This document shows positions 1 to 6,746 of a stretch of DNA of 8,510 bases, in pieces. Below the pieces are notes generated by a model. That model was given only the letters and a program-made list of their open reading frames with translations, made no database searches and had not been told where the DNA came from. The position numbers and the translations under genes were made by a program. The DNA is taken from the NCBI GenBank assembly GCA_019750655.1, contig JAIEOG010000305.1, positions 1-8,510 on the forward strand. The letters run 5' to 3'. Each line of letters begins with the position of its first letter. The first letter of the stretch is position 1. This stretch comes from a bacterium (lineage in GTDB: Bacteria > Bdellovibrionota > FAC87 > UBA2466).

Positions 1-539
1 CCCTGGCGCTCTGGATCAAGATCGAATCCCCGGGGCCGGTGCTCTATGGCGGCGTGCGTGTGGGCCGCGGTGGACGCCGATTCAAAATGTGGAAGTTCCG
101 TTCGATGGTCGTGAACGCCGACAAGATCGGCGGTAGCTCGACGCCCGATGACGATCCGCGGATCACGAAAGTGGGAAAACTTCTGCGCGCTACGAAACTC
201 GATGAGTTGCCGCAGTTGATCAATGTCGTCGCTGGCGAAATGAGTTTGGTGGGTCCCCGCCCGCAAGTCCCTTGGGCAGTGGAACTCTACACGCCCGAGC
301 AAAAAACTTTGCTAGAGCTGCGCCCGGGCATCACGGATTACGCGAGTCTGAATTTTCCCAACGAAGGCGAAATCCTCAAGGGCAGCACCGATCCCGATAA
401 AGACTACATGGAAAAAATTCACCCGGAGAAAATGCGCCTAAGTCTGCTTTATAAGCGCGAGGCGTCTCTGTTTTTGGATTTCAAAATCATTTTACAGACG
501 ATCAGCGCCGTCGCTGGCCAAGGAAAACAAGAAGCATGA
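1..539 (+). CDS. Undecaprenyl-phosphate sugar phosphotransferase (PglC/WcaJ family), 5'-truncated
   Basis: Initiating phosphoglycosyl transferase: it moves a sugar-1-phosphate from a UDP-sugar onto undecaprenyl phosphate at the inner membrane, starting glycan assembly. The frame is open from base 3 to the TGA at 537-539, so the N-terminus, including the membrane anchor, lies outside the window. Visible motifs, in order, are ESPGPVLYGG, the KMWKFRSM strand, DDPRITKVGKLLR, LDELPQLINV (the Asp-Glu at bases 201-206 matches the catalytic dyad known in PglC) and MSLVGPRPQ. The next block reads PGITDYASLNF instead of the GLWQVSGR seen in many WcaJ/WbaP proteins, which marks a recognised subgroup of bacterial sugar transferases. 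A GTG at 39 is an internal valine, not the start, because family homology continues upstream of it. The last bases overlap the next gene by four (ATGA). Family call is firm; the sugar is unknown, and short (PglC) versus long (WcaJ) form cannot be told. Confidence 0.95.
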   Translation, partial: LALWIKIESPGPVLYGGVRVGRGGRRFKMWKFRSMVVNADKIGGSSTPDDDPRITKVGKLLRATKLDELPQLINVVAGEMSLVGPRPQVPWAVELYTPEQKTLLELRPGITDYASLNFPNEGEILKGSTDPDKDYMEKIHPEKMRLSLLYKREASLFLDFKIILQTISAVAGQGKQEA

Positions 540-1270
540 AGAAGTTCCGTACCGCTGCCGAGTTGGAAGTCGGCAAGAAAAACGCCGAGATCTTTTCCGC
601 CTGTGAAGACAGCGTGGAAGTAAAACTGGAAAACTTTCCAAAGTACGTTCGCCGCCAGCATTTAAAGCGCTTCTTGGCGCACTATGAAATTTTCAAACGC
701 GTGCTTCCCGTCAAAGGCTCTATCGTCGAATGCGGCGTCTTCAAAGGCTTCGGCGTGATGTCCTGGGCGAAGCTGAGCGCGATGCTCGAGCCGGAAAACT
801 TCACGCGGCGGGTATACGGCTTTGATACTTTCGAAGGCTTTACGGCCATTACGGATCGCGATCAGAACGCGGTTGCGAATCCCACGCCTAATGCGCTCTA
901 TGCCAATTCCTTCCAAGAGCTCAATAGCTTGATTGAGGAATTCGATAAGGACCGCTTCTTGGGCCATATGGACAAAGTCCACTTGGTGCGCGGCAACGCC
1001 TGCGAAACGATCCCGCGCTTCGTGAAAGAGAACGGGCACCTCGTGGTTAGCTTGTTGTTCCTCGATTTCGATCTCTTTGAGCCGACCAAGGTGGCCATTG
1101 AGCAGTTCGTTCCGCGCATGCCGAAAGGCTCCATTATCGCGTTCGACGAATTGGACAATCCCCAGTGGCCTGGGGAAACGCTCGCAGTATTGGAATCCGT
1201 CGGCATCAAGAATTTGCGTCTGCAGCGTCTGGATTGGGATCCCTACATCGGTTTCGCCGTCATCGAATGA
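536..1270 (+). CDS. TylF/MycF-type SAM-dependent O-methyltransferase
   Basis: A 244-residue class I methyltransferase of the TylF (macrocin O-methyltransferase) family, whose known members methylate sugar hydroxyls with a divalent metal. In this operon it probably O-methylates a sugar of the glycan, at the nucleotide-sugar or lipid-linked stage; that is inference. Visible features are an N-terminal helical region (1-60), the SAM-binding loop VECGVFKGFG at 64-73, the GFDTFEGF acidic strand at 95-102, LDFDLFEPT at 176-184 and IIAFDEL near 200-206. Asp177/Asp179 and Asp204-Glu205 lie where the family carries its metal-binding acids; many members have Asp-Asp where this one has Asp-Glu. The ATG overlaps the previous stop (ATGA), and AAGGA at 520-524 can serve as ribosome binding site, suggesting translational coupling. 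Length is normal. Family call is strong; methylation position and substrate are not known. Confidence 0.88.
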   Translation: MKKFRTAAELEVGKKNAEIFSACEDSVEVKLENFPKYVRRQHLKRFLAHYEIFKRVLPVKGSIVECGVFKGFGVMSWAKLSAMLEPENFTRRVYGFDTFEGFTAITDRDQNAVANPTPNALYANSFQELNSLIEEFDKDRFLGHMDKVHLVRGNACETIPRFVKENGHLVVSLLFLDFDLFEPTKVAIEQFVPRMPKGSIIAFDELDNPQWPGETLAVLESVGIKNLRLQRLDWDPYIGFAVIE

Positions 1271-1276
1271 CGGTAG

Positions 1277-1281
1277 TGGAG
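1277..1281 (+). promoter_or_regulatory. Ribosome binding site for the GTG-started glycosyltransferase
   Basis: TGGAG lies eight bases before GTG 1290. It decides the start, since no ATG in the glycosyltransferase frame lies near the point where family similarity begins. Confidence 0.65.
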
Positions 1282-1289
1282 ATGCTCAC

Positions 1290-2555
1290 GTGTTGGCCTG
1301 GATCGTAACGATTGGGGAGCCTCTCCCGCGCGCATCGAGTGAAGATCGGCTGCACCGATCCGGGATGATCGCGCAGGCTCTTTTGGCTGCGGGCCACGAA
1401 GTCGTTTGGTGGGGATCCTCCTTCGATCATTTCACGAAACAGCACCACTATATTGGCGATAAAACCCTGCACCCCCAAGAGCGTTTCCGCATGGAGCTGC
1501 TCGACGGCGGAGGCTACCGCCGCAATATCAGCTTCCAACGCATCCGCGACCACCGCCGTCTGGCGGCGAAGTTTCGCACGGCCGTCGAGAAAGAAACGCG
1601 GCTACCCGATGTCATTCTCTGCTCATTTCCTTCCATCGAGCTTGCTGATGCGGCTTCCGACTTTGGGAAGCGCAACGGTATCCCGGTGTACTTAGACATC
1701 CGCGATCTCTGGCCGGATATATTCGTGGGCGCTGCGCCTGGCCCTTTGCGTGGAGTGGCGCGCTTGGCATTAACGCCTCTGATTTCGCAAACTCGCCGAG
1801 CGATGAAAAACAGCGCGGGCGTCATTGGGATTTCTCCCGGCTATCTTGATTGGGCGCTCACTTATGCGGGCCGTGCACGACGCGATTCTGACGCGCTTTT
1901 CCCGCTAGGTTACCAACCGCCGACACCGGCTTTGGACCAATTGAGTGCCGCTGAAACGCGGCTTCTACAAAAGGGTGTGGACCCCAGCCGTCCGATCGCT
2001 TGGTTTATCGGAACCTTTGGCCGAACGTATGATCTGACGCCCGTCATCGAAACAGCCCGCAAAATCGACGGAAAGAGCCCGGTGCAATTTGTCCTAAGTG
2101 GCAACGGCGAAGACCTCGAGCGCTACGAAGCTCTGAGCAAGAATTTGAGCAATGTGGTTTTCACGGGTTGGATGAACGCCGCTGAAATTGCTTGGGTGAG
2201 CCGTCATGCACAGATTGGGCTTGCGGCTTATGCGCAGGGGGCTCCGCAAGGGTTGCCCAATAAGTTTTTCGAATACCTTTCGGCGGGGATTCCCCTGGTG
2301 TCTGCGCTCCAAGGCGAAGGGGCGGCACTCCTCGAGGAACATGACTGCGGGTTGAGCTACGATCCGAGCCGACCGGAAGATTTCTTCAAGCAGCTGAGTG
2401 TTTACCTCGGAGATCCCAGTTTCGCGCGTGCGAGCGGGGCCCGGGGTCGGGCGCTCTATGAGAGCCGCTTCAGTGCGGATGCAATTTACCCGAAAATCAC
2501 CCATTTCCTGGAGGCGGGAGCGCGTGCAAAACACATCCCGCAAGCGAATGCCTGA
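1290..2555 (+). CDS. GT4-family glycosyltransferase (GT-B fold)
   Basis: Cytoplasmic glycosyltransferase that should add a sugar from a nucleotide donor to the growing lipid-linked oligosaccharide. The protein is 421 residues, normal for GT4. Its N-terminal Rossmann half opens with WIVTIGEPLP, then RLHRSGMIAQAL, GHEVVWWGSSFDH and LDIRDLWPD (135-143). The C-terminal donor-binding half holds the strand around WFIGTFGRTYD, SGNGEDLERY (from about 270), VVFTGWM and LPNKFFEYLSAGIP (322-335), where Glu328 lies in the usual donor-contact stretch, followed by GEGAALLEE. The start is set at GTG 1290 because family members begin just before the IGEPLP segment and TGGAG at 1277-1281 sits eight bases upstream. 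The frame is open further back to 1077, but that part lies inside the methyltransferase gene and shows no glycosyltransferase similarity. The gap to the previous gene is 19 bases. TTG 1293 is a possible alternative start. Donor and acceptor are unknown. Confidence 0.92.
   Translation: MLAWIVTIGEPLPRASSEDRLHRSGMIAQALLAAGHEVVWWGSSFDHFTKQHHYIGDKTLHPQERFRMELLDGGGYRRNISFQRIRDHRRLAAKFRTAVEKETRLPDVILCSFPSIELADAASDFGKRNGIPVYLDIRDLWPDIFVGAAPGPLRGVARLALTPLISQTRRAMKNSAGVIGISPGYLDWALTYAGRARRDSDALFPLGYQPPTPALDQLSAAETRLLQKGVDPSRPIAWFIGTFGRTYDLTPVIETARKIDGKSPVQFVLSGNGEDLERYEALSKNLSNVVFTGWMNAAEIAWVSRHAQIGLAAYAQGAPQGLPNKFFEYLSAGIPLVSALQGEGAALLEEHDCGLSYDPSRPEDFFKQLSVYLGDPSFARASGARGRALYESRFSADAIYPKITHFLEAGARAKHIPQANA
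2510..2514 (+). promoter_or_regulatory. Strong ribosome binding site supporting a GTG start at 2524 for the dioxygenase
   Basis: GGAGG lies inside the glycosyltransferase gene, nine bases before GTG 2524, which is in frame with the dioxygenase. It is too far from ATG 2548 (33 bases) to serve it directly. Either GTG is the real start or the motif is a coincidence within the glycosyltransferase codons. Confidence 0.45.
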
Positions 2556-3240
2556 TACTTTCTTAGATCGAGTCGATCTGTCGTCTGCACGGGAAGCTCT
2601 GAAATCCCGGGGCTATTACCTGATCGAAAATGCATATGACAGCGCTAGCTGCCAGCAGGTGCGCCAGTTTATCGATGAGCATGAGAGTGACCCGAAAGTC
2701 GAAGTAAATTACGCGGGTTCCGAAATCCGCCTCTGGGGTAGCCAAGACAAAAGCCCTTCGCTTTCTGAGTTCTATACGACGAGCAAAACACTCCTGGAGC
2801 GTCTCTCGGGCCAGGCACCACAGCCGCATACTCTGCTCGCTATTAGGAACCGCCCGATTGATGAGGCAAGCCAGACCGTCCAATTAGGGCGTTGGCACTT
2901 GGATTCGTTCTTCAACCAAATGAAAGTGTTTTTATTCCTCACCGACACTACGGAAGCCTCGGGTCCGTTTGAGTGCATTCCCGGAAGCCACCGTTGGGGA
3001 TTCAAGCTGAGGATGTTGGCGAAGGGGTTGTATGTGCGTCCCGCGGATATTCTCGGCGGAAAGCGCACCTACCAGAGTTTAGAGGAATCGTGGATCGATA
3101 GCCTCTCATCGCATGGCTACCGCCCTCAACCCGTCTTGTGCAAGGCGGGCACCGTGATGGTAGTGAATACCTCTGCCATCCACCGTGCGCGGCCTTGCCT
3201 GAAAGGAAACCGTTATGCTCTCACGGCCTACTTTCACTAA
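2548..3240 (+). CDS. Phytanoyl-CoA dioxygenase (PhyH)-family Fe(II)/2-oxoglutarate oxygenase
   Basis: A 230-residue non-haem iron, 2-oxoglutarate-dependent oxygenase of the PhyH family, expected to hydroxylate or oxidise a small molecule or sugar-linked substituent using O2 and 2-oxoglutarate. The iron triad is intact: His117 and Asp119 in the WHLDSFF segment, and His212 in SAIHRARP. Arg222, ten residues after the distal His, fits the 2-oxoglutarate carboxylate anchor. The N-terminal LKSRGYYLIENA (18-29) and PGSHRWG (145-151) are also typical. The ATG at 2548 overlaps the glycosyltransferase stop by eight bases but has a weak ribosome binding site. A GTG at 2524 in the same frame has GGAGG nine bases before it and would add eight residues, so the true start is uncertain. 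The 3' end overlaps the next gene by 26 bases. Placement between glycan genes suggests tailoring of the glycan or its lipid-linked precursor; the substrate cannot be read from sequence. Confidence 0.88.
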   Translation: MPDTFLDRVDLSSAREALKSRGYYLIENAYDSASCQQVRQFIDEHESDPKVEVNYAGSEIRLWGSQDKSPSLSEFYTTSKTLLERLSGQAPQPHTLLAIRNRPIDEASQTVQLGRWHLDSFFNQMKVFLFLTDTTEASGPFECIPGSHRWGFKLRMLAKGLYVRPADILGGKRTYQSLEESWIDSLSSHGYRPQPVLCKAGTVMVVNTSAIHRARPCLKGNRYALTAYFH

Positions 3241-4846
3241 TACGATCGGGCAGTGGAGTGTAGGGCAGCGAACTGTCGCGCTGTTTTTGGGCACCGTCTA
3301 TTTCATCCCGCTTATCGGGAATGCGATCTTTCACGAGCAGATTGAGTCGATTTACCAGATTTACACGCCTTCGGTACTGACCTGTCTCGTTCTCGGTTTG
3401 ACCTGCGTCGGTTTTGCGTTGCTCAGCGGGCGGTCCTGGGGAATGCAAGGTTTTTGGCGGAGCGCAGCCGTGCAGCGCTTGCAGGATCTAATGCAGCGGC
3501 TGGGAGCGTTTTATGTACGGCGGCGAACGGCTTTTGCACTAGTGGCTTTAGCCTCGGGGCTGTTTTTTCTTTGGCGGGGTTTGAGCGCGTACCGCTATTC
3601 GAGCGTCGGTATTTCGGATCAGGGATCTTTGTTTTTGATCGTCGGCGTCCTGATTCAAACGGGCGTTTCTTTGGATCAGTTTTACCAGATCTTTGTGCGT
3701 CGGTGGGCGGAGCCCCTGACGCGGACTGTCCGCTTTCAAAACGTCTTGTTTGCTCTGAGCTTGGTTTTCCTGGTCAATGGCACTGCCAGCATGTTTTTGG
3801 CGCTGTTTGCCCTCGGCTTCTCACTATTCCCTCAGACCTACCGTCGGCTGCTCTTTGAAAAACCTAGTGAAACTCTTTTCGCTAAGGCTCGGCGGGAAGC
3901 GCTTTGCCTTGGGCTGTGCGTGGGCCTTTTCGGATTAGCCTGGCCTTGTGGAGAGATGATTAAAATCGCTAGCAGCCGAGGCCCTGCGCCATCGGTGACG
4001 GCACCACCCCCAGTTCCAGAAACCGAGGAGGAGTCCTCCAAAACTCTTTGGGGCTTGCTCAAGCGGGATCCTGAGCGCGCGATGGCAAACCGTGAACGCA
4101 TTGTGCGGAAACTAGAAAGTCTTTTGTCTTTTAATTGGCTGCGCAGGCGGCCCACCGTGGCGCAAGCCCCACCACCGCCTCCTGCCGCCCGTGGCCCAGG
4201 AAGATCGGTTTTCAGTCTTTGGCGTGCATTCCAGCGCTCCACCGATGAGCTAAACCCGATGCGCTATGGACTCTACGTGTTACAAAGCGTCTCGGTGCAC
4301 TACTATTCGCTGACCTTTGCTACGAATGTTCCGCGAGAGACTTTAACCGGCGGATACTGGCCACCTGTTTTTCCGATTTCGACGATGCTTTTCCGCGGGG
4401 ATTTTCTTACCGGCGGTTTGTGGGGTGTTAACCGCCCGGACATTAGTTCCGTGGCTTTGTGGAACTACCGACGACTTGCTAAGAAGGCTACCAATCCACG
4501 CGAGGGATCATCTCCTGGCTTGATTGCGGGTTTTGAATACTCGGCTCCCTTTCCGTGGAGTGTGCTTCTGTGTGTGCTTTACCTATGCCTCTTTTCCAAG
4601 ATCTTAGATCAGATTTTGGTTCCGGCCGCGGGTGTGAAGCTTGGCTGGGTGGCGATGCTTTTGGGATTGAAATATATCGAGGCGCCCCTTTCGTCTCCTC
4701 CGGACATGCTCTTGCTTTTCGATAATGGCGCTTTCGCGGCTGTGCTCTTGGCCGCGATGTACTTGGCGCTGCGTGCGCGGGAACCCGTGCCGGCCGAGGA
4801 GCAGCGAAGCCTCCGCCAGCGATGGAGTGAAAATGCGTTTACCTAA
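3215..4846 (+). CDS. Multi-pass membrane protein, putative Wzy-like repeat-unit polymerase
   Basis: A 543-residue integral membrane protein that I do not recognise by a specific motif. By eye, hydrophobic segments lie near residues 20-38, 52-71, 105-121, 137-153, 174-205 (one or two passes), 229-246, 447-468, 470-488 and 500-520. Between about 249 and 446 there is a roughly 200-residue mostly hydrophilic loop. It holds proline-rich stretches at 257-268 and 319-323, separated by a charged, probably helical segment (about 276-306), and then the aromatic-rich part leading to SSPGLIAGFEYSAPFPW. Many membrane spans plus one big loop near the C-terminus, next to glycosyltransferase and flippase genes, resemble O-antigen polymerases, which are very divergent in sequence. 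That assignment rests on topology and context only. A GT-C-type transferase or an oligosaccharide ligase are alternatives. ATG 3215 is preceded by AAGGA at 3203-3207 and lies inside the dioxygenase gene (26-base overlap). Confidence 0.85.
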   Translation: MLSRPTFTNTIGQWSVGQRTVALFLGTVYFIPLIGNAIFHEQIESIYQIYTPSVLTCLVLGLTCVGFALLSGRSWGMQGFWRSAAVQRLQDLMQRLGAFYVRRRTAFALVALASGLFFLWRGLSAYRYSSVGISDQGSLFLIVGVLIQTGVSLDQFYQIFVRRWAEPLTRTVRFQNVLFALSLVFLVNGTASMFLALFALGFSLFPQTYRRLLFEKPSETLFAKARREALCLGLCVGLFGLAWPCGEMIKIASSRGPAPSVTAPPPVPETEEESSKTLWGLLKRDPERAMANRERIVRKLESLLSFNWLRRRPTVAQAPPPPPAARGPGRSVFSLWRAFQRSTDELNPMRYGLYVLQSVSVHYYSLTFATNVPRETLTGGYWPPVFPISTMLFRGDFLTGGLWGVNRPDISSVALWNYRRLAKKATNPREGSSPGLIAGFEYSAPFPWSVLLCVLYLCLFSKILDQILVPAAGVKLGWVAMLLGLKYIEAPLSSPPDMLLLFDNGAFAAVLLAAMYLALRAREPVPAEEQRSLRQRWSENAFT

Positions 4847-6737
4847 AGATATTAGGCTTTCGAATCTCAGCCTGCCGCACTTGGTGACGGATGCGCTCAT
4901 CATCACGGGCTCGTTGTTCATGAGCCTTTACCTGCGGACTGCAGGCACACCCTCCTTTGATGTGCAGCTAGCCGATTTAGCTCGCCTAGTTCCGATCTTT
5001 CTTTTCATCCGTATCCTGACGTTTATCGCCACGGGAACCTACGACATCATCTGGCGCTATGTTTCGTTGCTAGATGCGTTGAAACTCGTGCGCGCCGTTT
5101 TCCTTTCGACGACATTTATCATTTCTGCAACGTACTTAATTGATATCGGGCGTGTGCCTCGGTCTGTGTTCCTCATCGATGGGATCTTGTGCACTCTCTT
5201 GCTTGCAGGAATTCGTATTACCCGTCGGTACCACTACGAGCACCAGCAATCGAAGACGCTAGCTAAAAACAACCGCCGCCGCGTGTTGATCTATGGTGCG
5301 GGGGACAACGGCCGCCTGCTCGCTTCTCGCCTGCAGACCGACCAAGTCGTGGGTTACACCGTTGTCGGATTTGTGGACGATGACCCGAGAAAACGCGGCC
5401 GCGAAATCAAAGGATTGCCTGTCTTGGGTGGGTTCGAAGAGCTCGATTCGCTCATCTCCACTTACAAAGTGCAGGAAGTGATCGTGGCGATCACGGCAGC
5501 CCCTGGGGATCTGCTCCGGCGGGTGTTCTTGGCTCTTAGGCCGCATGGTATTCGCCCGCGCTTGACGACGAGCTTAGTCCAAAGTGCCGGCAACAACGCC
5601 GCTTTTGAACTTTACCGCACTGTGGAGCTGGCGGATCTCTTGAGCCGGCCGGCGAACCGTATTGATCTGCGAGTGGTGCACGGCTTGCTGCAAAACCAAA
5701 GCATCCTTATCACCGGTGCGGGTGGATCCATTGGGAGCGAGATCGCACGCCAGGTGATGCAAGCGGGGCCCTCGTGCCTGATCTTACTCGACCACTCGGA
5801 ATTCAATCTTTACCAAATCGACCAAGAATTGCGTGTGGGGGAGAATAACGCAACCTTAGTGGTCCCGGTCTTGGCGGATCTGAAAGACCGGCTGAGCATT
5901 GCAGAAGTCTTTACGAAACACGAACCCCAGATCGTTATCCATGCCGCTGCCTACAAGCATGTGCACCTCGTTGAAGCGAATCCTTCGGCAGCCGTGCTGA
6001 ATAATATTCTCGGTACGCGTAATCTCGTGGAAATCAGCCAGGCTTCGAAAGTGCGCCAGTTTATCCAGGTGTCCACTGACAAGGCCGTGAGCCCTGTGGG
6101 GATCATGGGTGCGACCAAACGCATTTGCGAACTTCTAGTGACGCAAGCAGGGCGAGAAAGTGGCGCGCACTATTGCTCCGTGCGTTTTGGCAATGTCCTA
6201 GGAAGCAGCGGGAGCCTGATCCCCCTGCTGCAAAGACAGATTCAAAACGGCGAGCCCGTTACGATCACGCATAAGGACATGACCCGTTATTTCATGCTGA
6301 TCCCCGAAGCGGTATCGCTGGTTTTGATGTCGGCACGGGTAACCAAGAGCGGCGACGTTGCTATTTTAAAAATGGGCGATCCAGTTAAGATCGTCGATAT
6401 CGCACGCAGTCTCATTGCTCTGATGGGCAAGCAAGAGGACGAAGTCCCCATTCTCTTCACGGGCGTTCGTCCCGGCGAGAAGCTTTACGAAGAGCTCTGC
6501 CTGACGGGCAAAGAGATGCCGAGCGAGCACTCAGACATCATGATTTTGCCCGGTGGCGATTCCGAGGGCTGGGACGATGCTGAGCTGCTTCACCAGCGAG
6601 TAGACGCCTTAATTGCCAAGGCACGCAAATTTCATCCCGACACGGCCGCTGACCTGCGCGATCTTCTCAAGAATGAAATTCGGCTAAGCGCTGTTCCCAG
6701 ACCCGTGGAACGCGTGGTGGAAATAGGTCTGCATTAA
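4833..6737 (+). CDS. PglF/CapD/WbpM-type membrane-anchored UDP-sugar 4,6-dehydratase
   Basis: A 634-residue polysaccharide biosynthesis protein of the long CapD/PglF/WbpM type. Characterised relatives convert UDP-GlcNAc to the 4-keto-6-deoxy sugar, a precursor of bacillosamine, QuiNAc or FucNAc. Four membrane segments are visible near 15-35, 49-69, 84-104 and 110-128, with GTYDIIWRYVS at 68-78. A first Rossmann domain starts at GAGDNGR (155-161). The catalytic SDR domain starts at GAGGSIGSE (295-303). As in PglF, the usual SDR Tyr is replaced: STDKAVSP gives Thr415-Asp416-Lys417 and MGATK gives Met425 and Lys429. MTRYFMLIPEAV and the GVRPGEKLYEEL segment follow as in the family. The start at ATG 4833 fits the first transmembrane helix and has GGAG at 4824-4827; the longer open frame from 4725 lies in the previous gene. 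It overlaps that gene by 14 bases. No aminotransferase or reductase acting on the keto-sugar is in the window. Confidence 0.95.
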   Translation: MRLPKDIRLSNLSLPHLVTDALIITGSLFMSLYLRTAGTPSFDVQLADLARLVPIFLFIRILTFIATGTYDIIWRYVSLLDALKLVRAVFLSTTFIISATYLIDIGRVPRSVFLIDGILCTLLLAGIRITRRYHYEHQQSKTLAKNNRRRVLIYGAGDNGRLLASRLQTDQVVGYTVVGFVDDDPRKRGREIKGLPVLGGFEELDSLISTYKVQEVIVAITAAPGDLLRRVFLALRPHGIRPRLTTSLVQSAGNNAAFELYRTVELADLLSRPANRIDLRVVHGLLQNQSILITGAGGSIGSEIARQVMQAGPSCLILLDHSEFNLYQIDQELRVGENNATLVVPVLADLKDRLSIAEVFTKHEPQIVIHAAAYKHVHLVEANPSAAVLNNILGTRNLVEISQASKVRQFIQVSTDKAVSPVGIMGATKRICELLVTQAGRESGAHYCSVRFGNVLGSSGSLIPLLQRQIQNGEPVTITHKDMTRYFMLIPEAVSLVLMSARVTKSGDVAILKMGDPVKIVDIARSLIALMGKQEDEVPILFTGVRPGEKLYEELCLTGKEMPSEHSDIMILPGGDSEGWDDAELLHQRVDALIAKARKFHPDTAADLRDLLKNEIRLSAVPRPVERVVEIGLH

Positions 6738-6740
6738 GGA
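6736..6740 (+). promoter_or_regulatory. Ribosome binding site for a TTG-started ABC transporter gene
   Basis: AAGGA overlaps the dehydratase stop codon (TAA at 6735-6737) and lies six bases before TTG 6747. The ABC frame is closed by that same TAA, so TTG is the only near start. The next in-frame ATG, at residue 27, would remove part of the first membrane helix. Confidence 0.75.
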
Positions 6741-6746
6741 ATAGAT

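Noticed and set aside
129..136. GGCGGTAG, identical to the core of the ops/JUMPstart antitermination element of enterobacterial polysaccharide operons
   Set aside because: It lies inside the sugar transferase coding sequence (Ile-Gly-Gly-Ser), lacks the T at the eleventh position of the ops consensus, and is not in an operon leader.
1077..1289. In-frame upstream extension of the glycosyltransferase frame
   Set aside because: It is an alternate-frame shadow of the methyltransferase gene; glycosyltransferase similarity begins only after GTG 1290, which has its own ribosome binding site.
3454..3858. 134-codon + strand open frame inside the membrane protein gene
   Set aside because: Its low-complexity, Ala/Gly/Ser/Cys-rich translation is typical of a shifted-frame shadow of a real gene.
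4725..4832. In-frame upstream extension of the dehydratase
   Set aside because: It overlaps the end of the membrane protein gene, has a Cys/Arg/Trp-rich composition unlike the family, and ATG 4833 has a good ribosome binding site.
6738..6746. Possible terminator or promoter between the dehydratase and the ABC gene
   Set aside because: The gap is only nine bases and holds part of the ribosome binding site; there is no hairpin or T-run.
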